From CAYUHK01 sp964475165 (GTDB lineage: Bacteria > Verrucomicrobiota > Kiritimatiellia > JAAZAB01): a stretch of DNA of 64,000 nucleotides. The position numbers were made by a program, and so were the translations under genes. The stretch lies in the NCBI GenBank assembly GCA_964475165.1, contig CAYYVN010000004.1, positions 1-64,000 on the forward strand. Reading direction: 5' to 3'. Shown here piece after piece: positions 1-8,096 of the stretch (positions within the stretch are counted from its first letter, which is position 1; each line of letters opens with the position of its first letter). The notes beneath the pieces were generated by a model. It searched no databases. It was not told the DNA's origin and saw only the letters and a program-made list of their open reading frames with translations.

Positions 1-695
1 GCGCTCCCTCTCAGCAGCTTGTCACTGGCCAACTGGCCGGGCAGGAGGTTGTTGTGCTGGCGCGGCATGGCCTCCAGCACAGCATCATGCCTTCCTTGGT
101 CAACTACCGCGCGAATATCTGGGCTTTAAAGGAACTGGGCGTCACCCATATTGTGGCCACCACCGCCTGCGGCAGTTTGCGCGAAGAAATTCAGCCGGGG
201 CACCTGATATTTGCGGATCAGTTCATTGACCGCACCACCCGTCGTATACAGACTTTTTATGAAGGCACTACTGTTTGCCATATCTCGATGGCCGAGCCGT
301 TTTGTCCGCGTTTGCGTAAGATATTCGCGACGGCGGCCATGACCTTAAAGATTCCCCATCATGCCCAGGGCACGGTGGTGACCATTGAGGGCCCTCGTTT
401 TTCGACGGTGGCAGAAAGCCGCATGTTTCGCGCTTGGGGTGGGGATATCATCAATATGAGCACAGTGCCCGAGGTGGTGCTGGCGCGCGAGCTGGGCATT
501 TGTTATGCCATCCTGGCCATGTGCACTGATTATGATAGCTGGCATGAATCCAAGGAGGCGGTCACCTTCGAGATGATCTTAAAGACCATGGCCACCAATG
601 CCGCCTATGTTAATCGGATGCTGCCACGGATCATTGAGCAGATTACGGATGGCCCCTGCCTCTGCCTTGAAGGGCAGGCCGCCGCCACCCTTTGA
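1..695 (+). CDS. mtnP: S-methyl-5'-thioadenosine phosphorylase, 5' end cut by window edge
   Basis: Splits 5'-methylthioadenosine with phosphate into adenine and methylthioribose-1-phosphate, part of methionine salvage. The frame is open from base 3, so about 230 codons are visible and the N-terminus (including the first phosphate-binding loop) lies outside the window. Clear family motifs follow: LARHG, the TTACGSLREEIQPG stretch, FIDRTTRR, EGPRFSTVAES, the NMSTVPE block that selects the purine and the DYDSW aspartate region. A GTG at 54 is internal, since the protein matches the family well upstream of it. A small zinc-ribbon gene follows 48 bases on. The adenine made could feed apt at 15824. 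A plain purine nucleoside phosphorylase is the main alternative, but the motifs favour the methylthio enzyme. Confidence 0.9.
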   Translation, partial: APSQQLVTGQLAGQEVVVLARHGLQHSIMPSLVNYRANIWALKELGVTHIVATTACGSLREEIQPGHLIFADQFIDRTTRRIQTFYEGTTVCHISMAEPFCPRLRKIFATAAMTLKIPHHAQGTVVTIEGPRFSTVAESRMFRAWGGDIINMSTVPEVVLARELGICYAILAMCTDYDSWHESKEAVTFEMILKTMATNAAYVNRMLPRIIEQITDGPCLCLEGQAAATL

Positions 696-743
696 TGTGG
701 GCTTGCCGGATAGCTGGCTTAAAAAATCGAGAAGGAGGTGCGC

Positions 744-965
744 ATGCCGCTTTTTGAATATGAATGTGAAAGTTGTCGCAAGCGTTTTGAGTATCTACAA
801 CGCCGCGCGGGGGCTGCGCCTCAAAAATGCCCCCATTGTGCCGGCCGGAAGCTGCGCAAAGTTTTTTCAGGCTTCAGCGTGGCGGCGTCCGGGAGCGCTC
901 GCACTGGCTGTTCATCCGCCGCGGCGGCTTGTCCTAGCGGAACCTGCCCCTATGCCTCTTCATGA
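744..965 (+). CDS. FmdB-family zinc-ribbon protein
   Basis: A 73-residue protein with the FmdB/CxxC_CXXC_SSSS pattern: it opens MPLFEYECESC, has cysteine pairs at 8/11 and 29/32 that would bind one zinc, then the usual K-V-F-SGF segment and a small-residue tail with three more cysteines. The family is widespread and of unproven function; some members are described as putative regulators. I use the ATG at 744 because a strong ribosome site (GAAGGAGG, 731-738) sits just before it; a GTG at 738 would overlap that site. It may be co-transcribed with mtnP, 48 bases upstream. Confidence 0.85.
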   Translation: MPLFEYECESCRKRFEYLQRRAGAAPQKCPHCAGRKLRKVFSGFSVAASGSARTGCSSAAAACPSGTCPYASS

Positions 966-997
966 AGCAGACCCCGCCGGCTTTGGCGCCGGGAGGA

Positions 998-1519
998 TCA
1001 AGCCGGGAATTTCCAGCGTTCATGGCAGACGATGCCTGAGAGCGGCAGCCGTTTTTTGGGCTGGGGAGCGTCTTGCGGGTAGCCCAGGGTGAGCAGGGCC
1101 ACGACCCGGATGGTGGCTGGGATTTCCAGCAGGGCCTTGACCTGATCCTCATAAAAAGATCCGATCCAGCAGGTTCCCAAGCCCTCGGCCACGGCTTGGA
1201 GCGTCATATGATCAATGGCGATGGCCAGATCAATGGGGTAAGCCAACTGGCCGCCACGCATGATATAGTCTGTATTGGTACTGCAGCAAGCGATGACCAC
1301 CGGCGCCGTGCCGACGAAGGCCTGATTATTGGCAGCGACGCTGAGCTGTTGGCGGCGAGCGGCCTCCTGCACCACCACGAAGCGCCATTCTTGGGAGTTT
1401 CTGGCCGAAGGCGCCAGGCGTGCGGCTGTCAAGACGGCGGAGAGTTTTTCCTTTTCCACCGGCCGCTTTTGATAGGCGCGCACCGAATAGCGTTCTTGGA
1501 TTTGGCGTATTATTTTCAT
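998..1519 (-). CDS. Nitroreductase-family flavoprotein
   Basis: A 173-residue FMN-dependent oxidoreductase of the NfsB/NOX fold. It starts MKIIRQIQERYSVRAY, with the R-S-x-R FMN phosphate motif of the family, followed by the AARLAPSARNSQEWRF segment, the DLAIAIDHMTLQAVAEGLGTCW core helix and the LTLGYP loop near the end. Members reduce nitro compounds, quinones or flavins with NAD(P)H; the substrate here cannot be told. The frame is open upstream to 1642, but that part has no family likeness and covers the end of the ABC ATPase gene; the ATG at 1519 has GGGAGG just before it. It is the last gene of the polysaccharide operon, 16 bases after the ATPase, and its tie to that pathway is unclear. 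Confidence 0.88.
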   Translation of the reverse strand: MKIIRQIQERYSVRAYQKRPVEKEKLSAVLTAARLAPSARNSQEWRFVVVQEAARRQQLSVAANNQAFVGTAPVVIACCSTNTDYIMRGGQLAYPIDLAIAIDHMTLQAVAEGLGTCWIGSFYEDQVKALLEIPATIRVVALLTLGYPQDAPQPKKRLPLSGIVCHERWKFPA

Positions 1520-1535
1520 AGCGAACCTCCCTGGA

Positions 1536-2711
1536 TTAGGGTCCTTCCCAGTGGACGGGCAGTTGGAACAGTCCCTGGGTGCCGGAGGGATTGGTGACCA
1601 CGAAGGGGTACCAATCATCGCGGCGGTGATATTGGATGGCATGATCCCAGGAATGAATGGCCAGCGAGAGGAAGAAGTTGCCTTCCATCAGGGGCAGGGG
1701 ATCAATATGCAGGCGCAAGTTGCCCTGGCCTTCGATGGCTGGAATCTGCCAGCCGGCGATTTGGGTGTTGGAACCAAAGACATAGATGCCATTGCCGGTT
1801 TTAATGGCAAAACCGAAAACAGGTTTCTCGATACGCTTGGTGGTGCGGTAGCTTATTTCGACACTCAGTGGCTGGCCGGTGGCGAAAGTGCCCTGTTCTT
1901 GTCCCGCGGCGTTCAGGAAGCGGGCGCCGGTGATTTCCGCTTCGCGATTACCATATTCCATGGTATGTACCAGACCGCCTTCGCCCATGTAGGATTTTAA
2001 ATAGCTGAGAATCACATCCGGCGGCGTCCCCTCAGCGACCAGGCGCCCCTGATAAAACAACAAGGCGCGCTGGCAGAATTTCTCGATGGTTTCCAGGGCA
2101 TGCGAAACGATGACCAAGGTCTTGCCGCGCCGCTGAAAGTCACGAATGCGCGTCAGACATTTGGCCTGGAAGGCCGCATCACCGACCGCGAGCACTTCAT
2201 CAATCAGCAGAATGTCGGGATCCATCTCCACGGCAATCGAGAATCCCAGGCGGACATACATGCCGCTGGAGTAGAATTTGACCGGCATATCCAAATACTC
2301 GCGGATACCTGCGAAATCCACGATGGCCTCGAAGCGGCGTGCGATCGTGGCCCGGGGAATACCGAGGATGGCGCCATTGAGAAAAATATTCTCACGCCCG
2401 GTCAGCTCGGAATGAAATCCGGCGCCGAGCTCCAGCAGCGAGCAAATCCGACCGCGGCTGGTCACCGTGCCGGTGGTGGGAGCGGTGGTGCCGGCAATCA
2501 AACCCAGGGTGGAGCTCTTGCCGGAACCATTGGGCCCGATGATGCCCACGGTTTCGCCGGGTCGAATTCCAAAACTCACATCTTTTAAGGCCCAGACGAG
2601 CTTGCGCTGGCGGCGTCGCAGGCTGTGGGTCAGGCGCCCCATGAGGGTTTGCGGCTCGGAGCCTTGCAACCAGTAACTTTTACTTAATTGCCGCGCTTCA
2701 ATGGCATACAT
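1536..2711 (-). CDS. ABC transporter ATP-binding protein for polysaccharide export (Wzt-like)
   Basis: A 391-residue ATPase that would power export of a lipid-linked O-antigen, teichoic-acid-like or capsule polymer through the permease encoded just upstream. Walker A is GPNGSGKSS, the signature is the altered YSSGMYVRLGFS form typical of Wzt/TagH, and Walker B is ILLIDEVLAVGD. After about residue 255 comes a roughly 130-residue beta-rich tail resembling the Wzt carbohydrate-binding domain, which reads the end cap of the glycan in characterised systems. The ATG at 2711 (MYAIEARQLSKSYW) fits the family; the frame runs open to 2915, but there it overlaps the permease gene. The permease stop lies 5 bases upstream, so the pair is co-translated. 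Confidence 0.9.
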   Translation of the reverse strand: MYAIEARQLSKSYWLQGSEPQTLMGRLTHSLRRRQRKLVWALKDVSFGIRPGETVGIIGPNGSGKSSTLGLIAGTTAPTTGTVTSRGRICSLLELGAGFHSELTGRENIFLNGAILGIPRATIARRFEAIVDFAGIREYLDMPVKFYSSGMYVRLGFSIAVEMDPDILLIDEVLAVGDAAFQAKCLTRIRDFQRRGKTLVIVSHALETIEKFCQRALLFYQGRLVAEGTPPDVILSYLKSYMGEGGLVHTMEYGNREAEITGARFLNAAGQEQGTFATGQPLSVEISYRTTKRIEKPVFGFAIKTGNGIYVFGSNTQIAGWQIPAIEGQGNLRLHIDPLPLMEGNFFLSLAIHSWDHAIQYHRRDDWYPFVVTNPSGTQGLFQLPVHWEGP

Positions 2712-2716
2712 GGCAT

Positions 2717-3520
2717 TTAGAAGAAATCGGAGAAACGATGTTGCAGTTTTTGGAATAAAATATAGGTCAGGCCCAGAAATAAAAGGGGCCAGAGCCCCGC
2801 TAGCCAAATAAAGGATGACATGGGAAAGACAACATCGGGCAGGATCAAGGCCCGATAGCCGGTGATGATGATCGCCATGGGGTTCAGCATGTAAAGCGCC
2901 GTGAGCATTGGCCAAGCATAATGCACGGCCAGCTCATGCACCAGGGCCAGGGAATACATGGCCGGCGATAGAAAAAACCAGGCCATGGTCAAGACATTGA
3001 CCAGGTGCTGAATATCGCGGAAGTAGACATTGAGGCTGGAAAGAAAGAGGGTCAGCGCGAAACAGAACAAAGCATGGTAAAGGATCAAGAGCGGCACGCC
3101 CAGGGTCGTGAGCGCCAAATGTTGACCTTGCAGGGCCAGCAGCAGAGCCACCAGCGCAAACTGCACCACCAGGCTGAGCAGAAAAGTCACCAGGTTAGCC
3201 AGGGTCGTGGCCAGTGGCAGGATAATGCGGGGAAAGTAAACTTTTTTAACCAGGTTGGCATTATCGGTGATGGTGGTCAGGCCGTTGCTGACGCATTGGG
3301 CGGTGAATTGCCAGGCGAAGACGCCAATGAGGATTTCGGCCATGGGAATACCGCGGGCCAGGATGCGTAAAAAGAGCATATAGATCAGAGCCATGAAAAG
3401 GGGGGTGATGATGCTCCAGAGGAACCCCAATACGGAATTCTTGTAGCGGCTCTTCAGGTTACGGGCCACCAGATTGGCTAAGAGTTCGTGGTGTTCGATG
3501 ATGGCTTGGAAAGTACTCAT
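2717..3520 (-). CDS. ABC-2 type polysaccharide export permease (Wzm-like)
   Basis: A 267-residue inner-membrane protein of the ABC-2 family, paired with the Wzt-like ATPase downstream. It has the family start (ELLANLVARNLKSRYKNSVLGFLWSIITPLF), where an amphipathic helix leads into the first of six membrane segments, the ARGIPMAEILIGVFAWQF region, and the FRDIQHLVNVLTMAWFFLSPAMY segment found in Wzm, TagG and KpsM relatives. It would move a lipid-linked glycan across the inner membrane. Its ATG overlaps the galE stop in an ATGA, so the operon Gfo/Idh-galE-wzm-wzt is tightly coupled and the exported glycan probably contains galactose or a related sugar. Confidence 0.9.
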   Translation of the reverse strand: MSTFQAIIEHHELLANLVARNLKSRYKNSVLGFLWSIITPLFMALIYMLFLRILARGIPMAEILIGVFAWQFTAQCVSNGLTTITDNANLVKKVYFPRIILPLATTLANLVTFLLSLVVQFALVALLLALQGQHLALTTLGVPLLILYHALFCFALTLFLSSLNVYFRDIQHLVNVLTMAWFFLSPAMYSLALVHELAVHYAWPMLTALYMLNPMAIIITGYRALILPDVVFPMSSFIWLAGLWPLLFLGLTYILFQKLQHRFSDFF

Positions 3521-4536
3521 GATGTTGCGAATCCATTGGGATTCTGGGATTGCCAGCGCCAGGCATCAGCGCACATCGCCGGCAGATCCAGCGTGGCCTG
3601 CCAGTGCAGTTCACGCTGTGCCAGACTGGCATCCGCAAAACAGGCTGCCACATCGCCCGGCCGGCGTTTCACGACGCGACTGGGAATGGGGCGTCCCGAG
3701 GCTTTGGCGAAGGCCGCTAAAGCCTCGCGCACGCTATAGCCCCGGCCGGTACCCAAGTTATAGGTGACCAAGCCCGGGCCGCTCTGCAAGCGTGCTAAAG
3801 CGCTGAGATGCCCGCGGACCAAATCCATGACATGGATATAATCACGCACCCCAGTGCCATCCGGCGTGGGGTAGTCATCTCCGAAAATGAGCAGTTCCTT
3901 TATTTTGCCAACGGCCACCTGGGCGATATAGGGAAAAAGATTATTGGGAATGCCGTTGGGATCCTCGCCGATCTGGCCGCTGGCATGCGCGCCGACCGGG
4001 TTAAAATAGCGCAGAATGGCGATCCGCCAGGCGGCATCGGCGGCGTGCAGGTCGCGCAATATATGTTCAATAGTCAATTTTGTTTGCCCGTATGGATTGG
4101 TGGCCGCCAGGGGTGCGTCTTCGGGGATGGGCAAACGTTGGCCTTGGCCATAGACCGTGGCTGAGGAGCTGAAGATCAGCTGATGCACGCCGGCGGCCTG
4201 CATGGCTTGGCATAAATTGAGCGTGCCGGTGATGTTGTTATGATAGTAACGGAGCGGCAGGCGACTGGATTCGCCGACGGCTTTCAGGCCGGCAAAATGG
4301 ATGACGGCCTCAATGTTGTCTTGTTCCCGGAATACGCCTGCCAAGGCCGCTGGATCCAACAGATCAACTTGATAGAAGTGCAAGGATCGGCCGGCCAGGG
4401 ACTGCACTCTGCGCAGCGCTTCCTGCTTGCTGTTGAGCAGGTTATCTATCACCACCACTTCGCAGCCATCTTGCAAAAGGGCTAGGCAAGCATGGCTGCC
4501 GATGTAGCCCGCGCCGCCGGTGACCAGTATTTTCAT
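3517..4536 (-). CDS. galE: UDP-glucose 4-epimerase
   Basis: Interconverts UDP-glucose and UDP-galactose with bound NAD. The 339-residue protein has the Rossmann motif GGAGYIGSHA near the start, the HFAGLKAVGES segment, SSSATVYG with the catalytic Ser region, and NPYGQTKLTIE holding the Tyr-x-x-x-Lys pair, then LRYFNPVGAHASG and GTGVRDYIHVMDL. Length and order match the short GalE family closely. It overlaps the upstream oxidoreductase and downstream permease genes by four bases each. In this operon the likely job is supplying a galactose-type nucleotide sugar for the exported polysaccharide, although a role in galactose use is also possible. Confidence 0.95.
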   Translation of the reverse strand: MKILVTGGAGYIGSHACLALLQDGCEVVVIDNLLNSKQEALRRVQSLAGRSLHFYQVDLLDPAALAGVFREQDNIEAVIHFAGLKAVGESSRLPLRYYHNNITGTLNLCQAMQAAGVHQLIFSSSATVYGQGQRLPIPEDAPLAATNPYGQTKLTIEHILRDLHAADAAWRIAILRYFNPVGAHASGQIGEDPNGIPNNLFPYIAQVAVGKIKELLIFGDDYPTPDGTGVRDYIHVMDLVRGHLSALARLQSGPGLVTYNLGTGRGYSVREALAAFAKASGRPIPSRVVKRRPGDVAACFADASLAQRELHWQATLDLPAMCADAWRWQSQNPNGFATS

Positions 4537-5561
4537 GCCAAATTGACTACCTTTCTGCTGGTGATGGCGCGATCACAGGCCAGGGTCAGCTGCAAGGTTT
4601 TGGCCCCGTCCGCATAGGTGGAAGGGTTAGTGCGCCAGTTGCCGGATTGGATTTGTTTCAGAAAGATGTCATTTTCATATTGATAGATACTGGTGCCATC
4701 GGCTTGGAAGCAGACCTGCCCGGTCGCATCGGCTTTGGGCATCAAAGCGGTTTTGGGCTTCGAGCGGATCGGAGCGCCCTCGACTGTCAAGCGGCCCTTG
4801 CTGAGGTTGAGGCGATAAAAGCGCTTCTCGCCGCTGAAAACGATTTCGTTGCGCCAGCCATCGCCGACCCAGGTATGGTTATGCGTGCCCAGCATACCGT
4901 TGCGGAAACGGAACATGAGGCTGAGGGTTTCATCTATCGTATAGCGCGCGGTTTTTTTGCGGACGGGGTTAGCGGCCAGGCCATGCACGGCACGTACTTC
5001 ACCAAACAGAAAACGGAGCAGATCGAGGTTATGGGTGGCTTGATCCACCAGGGCGCCACCGGATTTTTGTTTATCGTAGAACCAGGCCGGCAAGCCCATC
5101 GTTAAACTGACGCCACAACCGTAAAAGGATTGCACCAGATGAATGGAATCATCCTGCATAGCCTGACGCAGCGCAGCTATCACGGGCGTGTAGCGGAACA
5201 CATAACCGATTTGTACTTTGGCCCGTCGGCGCGCCAAAGCTGTGGCGATGGCCCGCGCGCGCGTGGCCGAATTTTCGACGGGTTTTTCGCAGAGGACCGG
5301 CAGGCCCCGTGCGGCACAAGCCAAGAGCGGCTCCTTGCGGATCGCCGGCGGAGTACAGAGCCAGACGGCATCCAACGGCGTCGTGGCCAACATTTTTCTG
5401 AAATCCGTGAAAGTTGTGCCCCCATAGACCTGACGCTGTTTTTCGGCCTGTTCGGGGCGGGTGTCGCACAGGGCCACGATGCGGACATTCTTCCGTTTTT
5501 TGAGATAATCCAGATGCACTTTGGAGATACCGCCGACGCCGATAAAGCCTGCCCGAATCAT
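4533..5561 (-). CDS. Gfo/Idh/MocA-family NAD(P)-dependent oxidoreductase
   Basis: A 342-residue dehydrogenase of the glucose-fructose oxidoreductase type. The N-terminal Rossmann domain starts MIRAGFIGVGGISKVHLDYL, a G-x-G-x-x-S nucleotide loop; the CEKPVENS block carries the conserved E-K-P with the catalytic lysine, and DQATHNLDLLRFLFGE supplies the H-x-x-D catalytic stretch. Family members oxidise or epimerise sugars, inositols or nucleotide sugars; the substrate is not evident. It is the first gene of the minus-strand polysaccharide operon, with a good AGAGGTG ribosome site before the ATG, and overlaps galE by four bases. A nucleotide-sugar 3-oxidation role is plausible from context but not shown. 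Confidence 0.88.
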   Translation of the reverse strand: MIRAGFIGVGGISKVHLDYLKKRKNVRIVALCDTRPEQAEKQRQVYGGTTFTDFRKMLATTPLDAVWLCTPPAIRKEPLLACAARGLPVLCEKPVENSATRARAIATALARRRAKVQIGYVFRYTPVIAALRQAMQDDSIHLVQSFYGCGVSLTMGLPAWFYDKQKSGGALVDQATHNLDLLRFLFGEVRAVHGLAANPVRKKTARYTIDETLSLMFRFRNGMLGTHNHTWVGDGWRNEIVFSGEKRFYRLNLSKGRLTVEGAPIRSKPKTALMPKADATGQVCFQADGTSIYQYENDIFLKQIQSGNWRTNPSTYADGAKTLQLTLACDRAITSRKVVNLA

Positions 5562-5740
5562 CTAACACCTCTGTTTGTTAAAAAGGTTTACGGCCAGTTT
5601 GTGCTGCTCGCTGCTAAGGGCCCGGCCCAAGCCAGGCTCACGCTACCACGGTCGAGAGTATGGAAGAAAGAGGTGCCGAGGTCAAGAGTCGAAGCCTGCC
5701 GAGGTCTGGGTTGGCGAGGCTGGGTCGGCCGGGCGTAGGG

Positions 5741-7528
5741 CTATCCAGCTGAGTCCAAGTGCCGAGCCAGAGCAGCCAGTTCCTCTCGGAGTTCCGTCGG
5801 CAGGCGGTCGCCCAAGCGGGCATAGTGCTGGCGCAGGCCGATCAGTTCCTGTTGCCAGCCGCTTTTATCAAAACGCAGCAGCTCGGTTAGCTGCGCCGGG
5901 GTAATTTTAAGCTGGCTGGTATCCAGGGCTGTTGGCAGGGGCAGCTGGCCAATCGGCGATATACTGGCCGGGGCCTCGCCGGTGACCCGCTCATAAATCC
6001 ACTTCAAGACGCGGATATTTTCCCCATAACCCGGCCACAGCCATTGACCGCTCGACGATTTACGGAACCAATTCACATAAAAAATCTTGGGTAGTTTCTC
6101 GGCTGTGGAGTGCTGCCCTATTGCGAGCCAATGCCGCAAGTAATCGCCCATGTTATAGCCGCAGAAGGGTAGCATAGCCATGGGATCGTGGCGGACGACG
6201 CCCACCGCACCAGTTTGGGCGGCGGTGGTTTCGGAGGATTGGCAGGAGCCGAGGAAAACACCATGTTGCCAGGAAAGGGCCTGGAAAACGAGGGGGATGG
6301 TCGTGGGGCGACGCCCGCCGAAGAGGATGGCCGAGATGGGTACGCCGCGCGGATCATCCCAAGCCGGATCAGCTACGGGGCATTGTCTCAACGGTGCGGT
6401 GAAACGCGCATTGGGATGCGCGGCCAGCTGATTATCGGATGGCTGCCAGGCTGTGCCCAGCCAACTGGTGAGGCCGGTTGGCGGCTGGGAGAGGCCTTCC
6501 CACCAAATATCACCGCCGCTCGTCAGGGCGACATTGGTGAAGATGCAGTTCTTGGTTAAGGTCAAGAGCGCATTGGGATTGGATTGCATCGAGGTTCCGG
6601 GCGCCACGCCAAAAAAACCTGATTCGGGATTGATGGCATATAAGCGCCCATCAGCGCCGAATTTCATCCAAGCGATATCATCGCCCACGCAGCGCACTTT
6701 CCAGCCCGGCAAGCTGGGGTTCATCATGGCCAGATTGGTTTTACCACAGGCGCTGGGAAAGGCGGCGGCGATATAAATCGTGGGGCCGCGCGGCGGAGTC
6801 AGCCCCAAGATCAGCATGTGTTCCGCCAGCCAGCCCTCGTCGCGGGCCATAACCGAAGCGATGCGTAAGGCGAAACATTTTTTGCCCAGCAGGGCATTGC
6901 CGCCATAGCCGCTGCCAAACGACCAAATGGCGCGTTCTTCAGGAAAATGAGCGATGTATTTATTGGCAGCGTTGCAGGGCCAGGGGGTATCGCTCTGGCC
7001 GGGTTGGAGGGGGGCGCCCACGGAATGCAGGCAGGGCACAAAGGGACCGTCGCCCAGGGCCTGCAGCACAGGCTGACCCATGCGCGTCATGATGCGCATG
7101 TTGCAGACGACATAAGGGGAATCCGTTATTTCCACGCCGATATGAGCAATCTTGGAAGCGAGCGGCCCCATGCTGAAGGGAATCACATAGAGGGTGCGCC
7201 CGCGCATGCAGCCCCGGAAGAGCTCGCGCAGCATGGCCTTCATTTCATCCGGGTCACGCCAATTATTGGTGCTGCCAGCATCCTCTCGCCGCCGTGAACA
7301 GATGAAGGTTCGGTCTTCCGTGCGCGCCACATCCGAGGGGTCCGATCGGCAGAGATAGCTGTTGGGGCGCAGTTTTTCATTCAAGCGGGTGAAGGTGCCG
7401 CTCTGCACCATCTGGGCGCAGAGGGTGTCGTATTCCTCTTGAGAGCCGTCGCACCAATGAATACGCTCAGGGGTGCAGAGGTCCGCTATTTCTTTGACCC
7501 AGGCCAGCAAGCGTTGGTTTTTAGTCAT
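5741..7528 (-). CDS. pckG: Phosphoenolpyruvate carboxykinase (GTP)
   Basis: Converts oxaloacetate and GTP to phosphoenolpyruvate, CO2 and GDP, linking the citrate cycle to gluconeogenesis or, in fermenters, running in reverse. At 595 residues it has the GTP-enzyme length. The P-loop FPSACGKTN lies at about 257-265 with the reactive cysteine at 261; VGDDIAWMKFGADGRLYAINPESGFFGVAPGT follows with the metal-binding aspartates, and RRPTTIPLVFQALSWQHGVFLGS and PFCGYNMGDYL are also characteristic. It stands alone between a 179-base gap and tRNA-Arg. An imperfect hairpin at 7574-7611 lies just upstream and may affect its expression. Nothing looks missing. Confidence 0.97.
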   Translation of the reverse strand: MTKNQRLLAWVKEIADLCTPERIHWCDGSQEEYDTLCAQMVQSGTFTRLNEKLRPNSYLCRSDPSDVARTEDRTFICSRRREDAGSTNNWRDPDEMKAMLRELFRGCMRGRTLYVIPFSMGPLASKIAHIGVEITDSPYVVCNMRIMTRMGQPVLQALGDGPFVPCLHSVGAPLQPGQSDTPWPCNAANKYIAHFPEERAIWSFGSGYGGNALLGKKCFALRIASVMARDEGWLAEHMLILGLTPPRGPTIYIAAAFPSACGKTNLAMMNPSLPGWKVRCVGDDIAWMKFGADGRLYAINPESGFFGVAPGTSMQSNPNALLTLTKNCIFTNVALTSGGDIWWEGLSQPPTGLTSWLGTAWQPSDNQLAAHPNARFTAPLRQCPVADPAWDDPRGVPISAILFGGRRPTTIPLVFQALSWQHGVFLGSCQSSETTAAQTGAVGVVRHDPMAMLPFCGYNMGDYLRHWLAIGQHSTAEKLPKIFYVNWFRKSSSGQWLWPGYGENIRVLKWIYERVTGEAPASISPIGQLPLPTALDTSQLKITPAQLTELLRFDKSGWQQELIGLRQHYARLGDRLPTELREELAALARHLDSAG

Positions 7529-7573
7529 GCAACAATACTTTTCCTGTATATCCGTTCTGCATCCCTGGATTGC

Positions 7574-7611
7574 AAAATAACCAGCCGCTTAAAAAATAAG
7601 CCGGTTATTTT
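7574..7611. repeat. AT-rich imperfect inverted repeat upstream of pckG
   Basis: Nine-base arms AAAATAACC (7574-7582) and GGTTATTTT (7603-7611) match perfectly, and an inner CTTA/TAAG pair (7588-7591, 7597-7600) closes a five-A loop, with a few unpaired bases between. On the minus strand it lies 46-83 bases before the pckG start and about 180 bases after tRNA-Arg. It could be an operator for pckG or an end signal for the tRNA transcript; the sequence alone does not decide. Confidence 0.45.
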
Positions 7612-7717
7612 ACAATGCCCGCAGCCCGCGGTGTGTTGGTGGTCTTCGTGTATAAAACAGGAAGACCAAAAGCGTCAATGTAAAAAATCTAAAATTTTTA
7701 ATCTGGGCTGGTAATGC

Positions 7718-7742
7718 AGAAAAGCCTGCCGACCATTGGCAG
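7718..7742 (-). terminator. Possible rho-independent terminator after tRNA-Arg
   Basis: On the minus strand, CTGCC and GGCAG (7742-7738 and 7730-7726) can form a five-base stem with a seven-base loop, followed by GC and a TTTTCT tract. It lies about 50 bases after the 3' end of tRNA-Arg. The stem is short, so this is a weak call. Confidence 0.35.
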
Positions 7743-7792
7743 ATAGGTACTTTGCCTCAGGGTGTACGGTCGCTTTCAGCAGGCAAGCGGCC

Positions 7793-7869
7793 TGGCGTAC
7801 CTGGCAGGAGTTGAACCTGCAACCTTCTGATCCGTAGTCAGATGCTCTATCCAATTGAGCTACAGGTAC
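7793..7869 (-). tRNA. tRNA-Arg (anticodon ACG), CCA encoded
   Basis: The minus strand reads GTACCTG, then a D arm with GTAGCTCAATTGGATAGAGC, an anticodon arm TCTGA-CTACGGA-TCAGA with anticodon ACG, a T arm GCAGG-TTCAACT-CCTGC, and the closing CAGGTAC with a G discriminator followed by an encoded CCA. All seven acceptor pairs are perfect. The ACG wobble base is normally edited to inosine by TadA to read CGU, CGC and CGA. Found alone, not in a tRNA cluster, and no integrase gene lies next to it. Confidence 0.97.
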
Positions 7870-8096
7870 GCATCGAAACCCCAGCATAAAATATTCCTCA
7901 TGAAATGCAACCTTAAATGCTGAATGGTGATGGGTGGCTGGCGGGGCTGACCAATCTTTTAACGATAAATCGTTGCCTTGCTGCACGGTGAGTGCTAATT
8001 TTGCCTGCATCCGAAGGGGGTCGCGGGGCAGTCGTTCCTTTGCAAGGCGCCAGAGCTCAAAGGATTTGGCAGGTCTGTTCCGGCGCAATACCATTC

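Noticed and set aside
7793..7869. tRNA-Arg as an integration site for a mobile element
   Set aside because: No integrase, no direct repeat of the tRNA end and no change in gene style on either side were seen.
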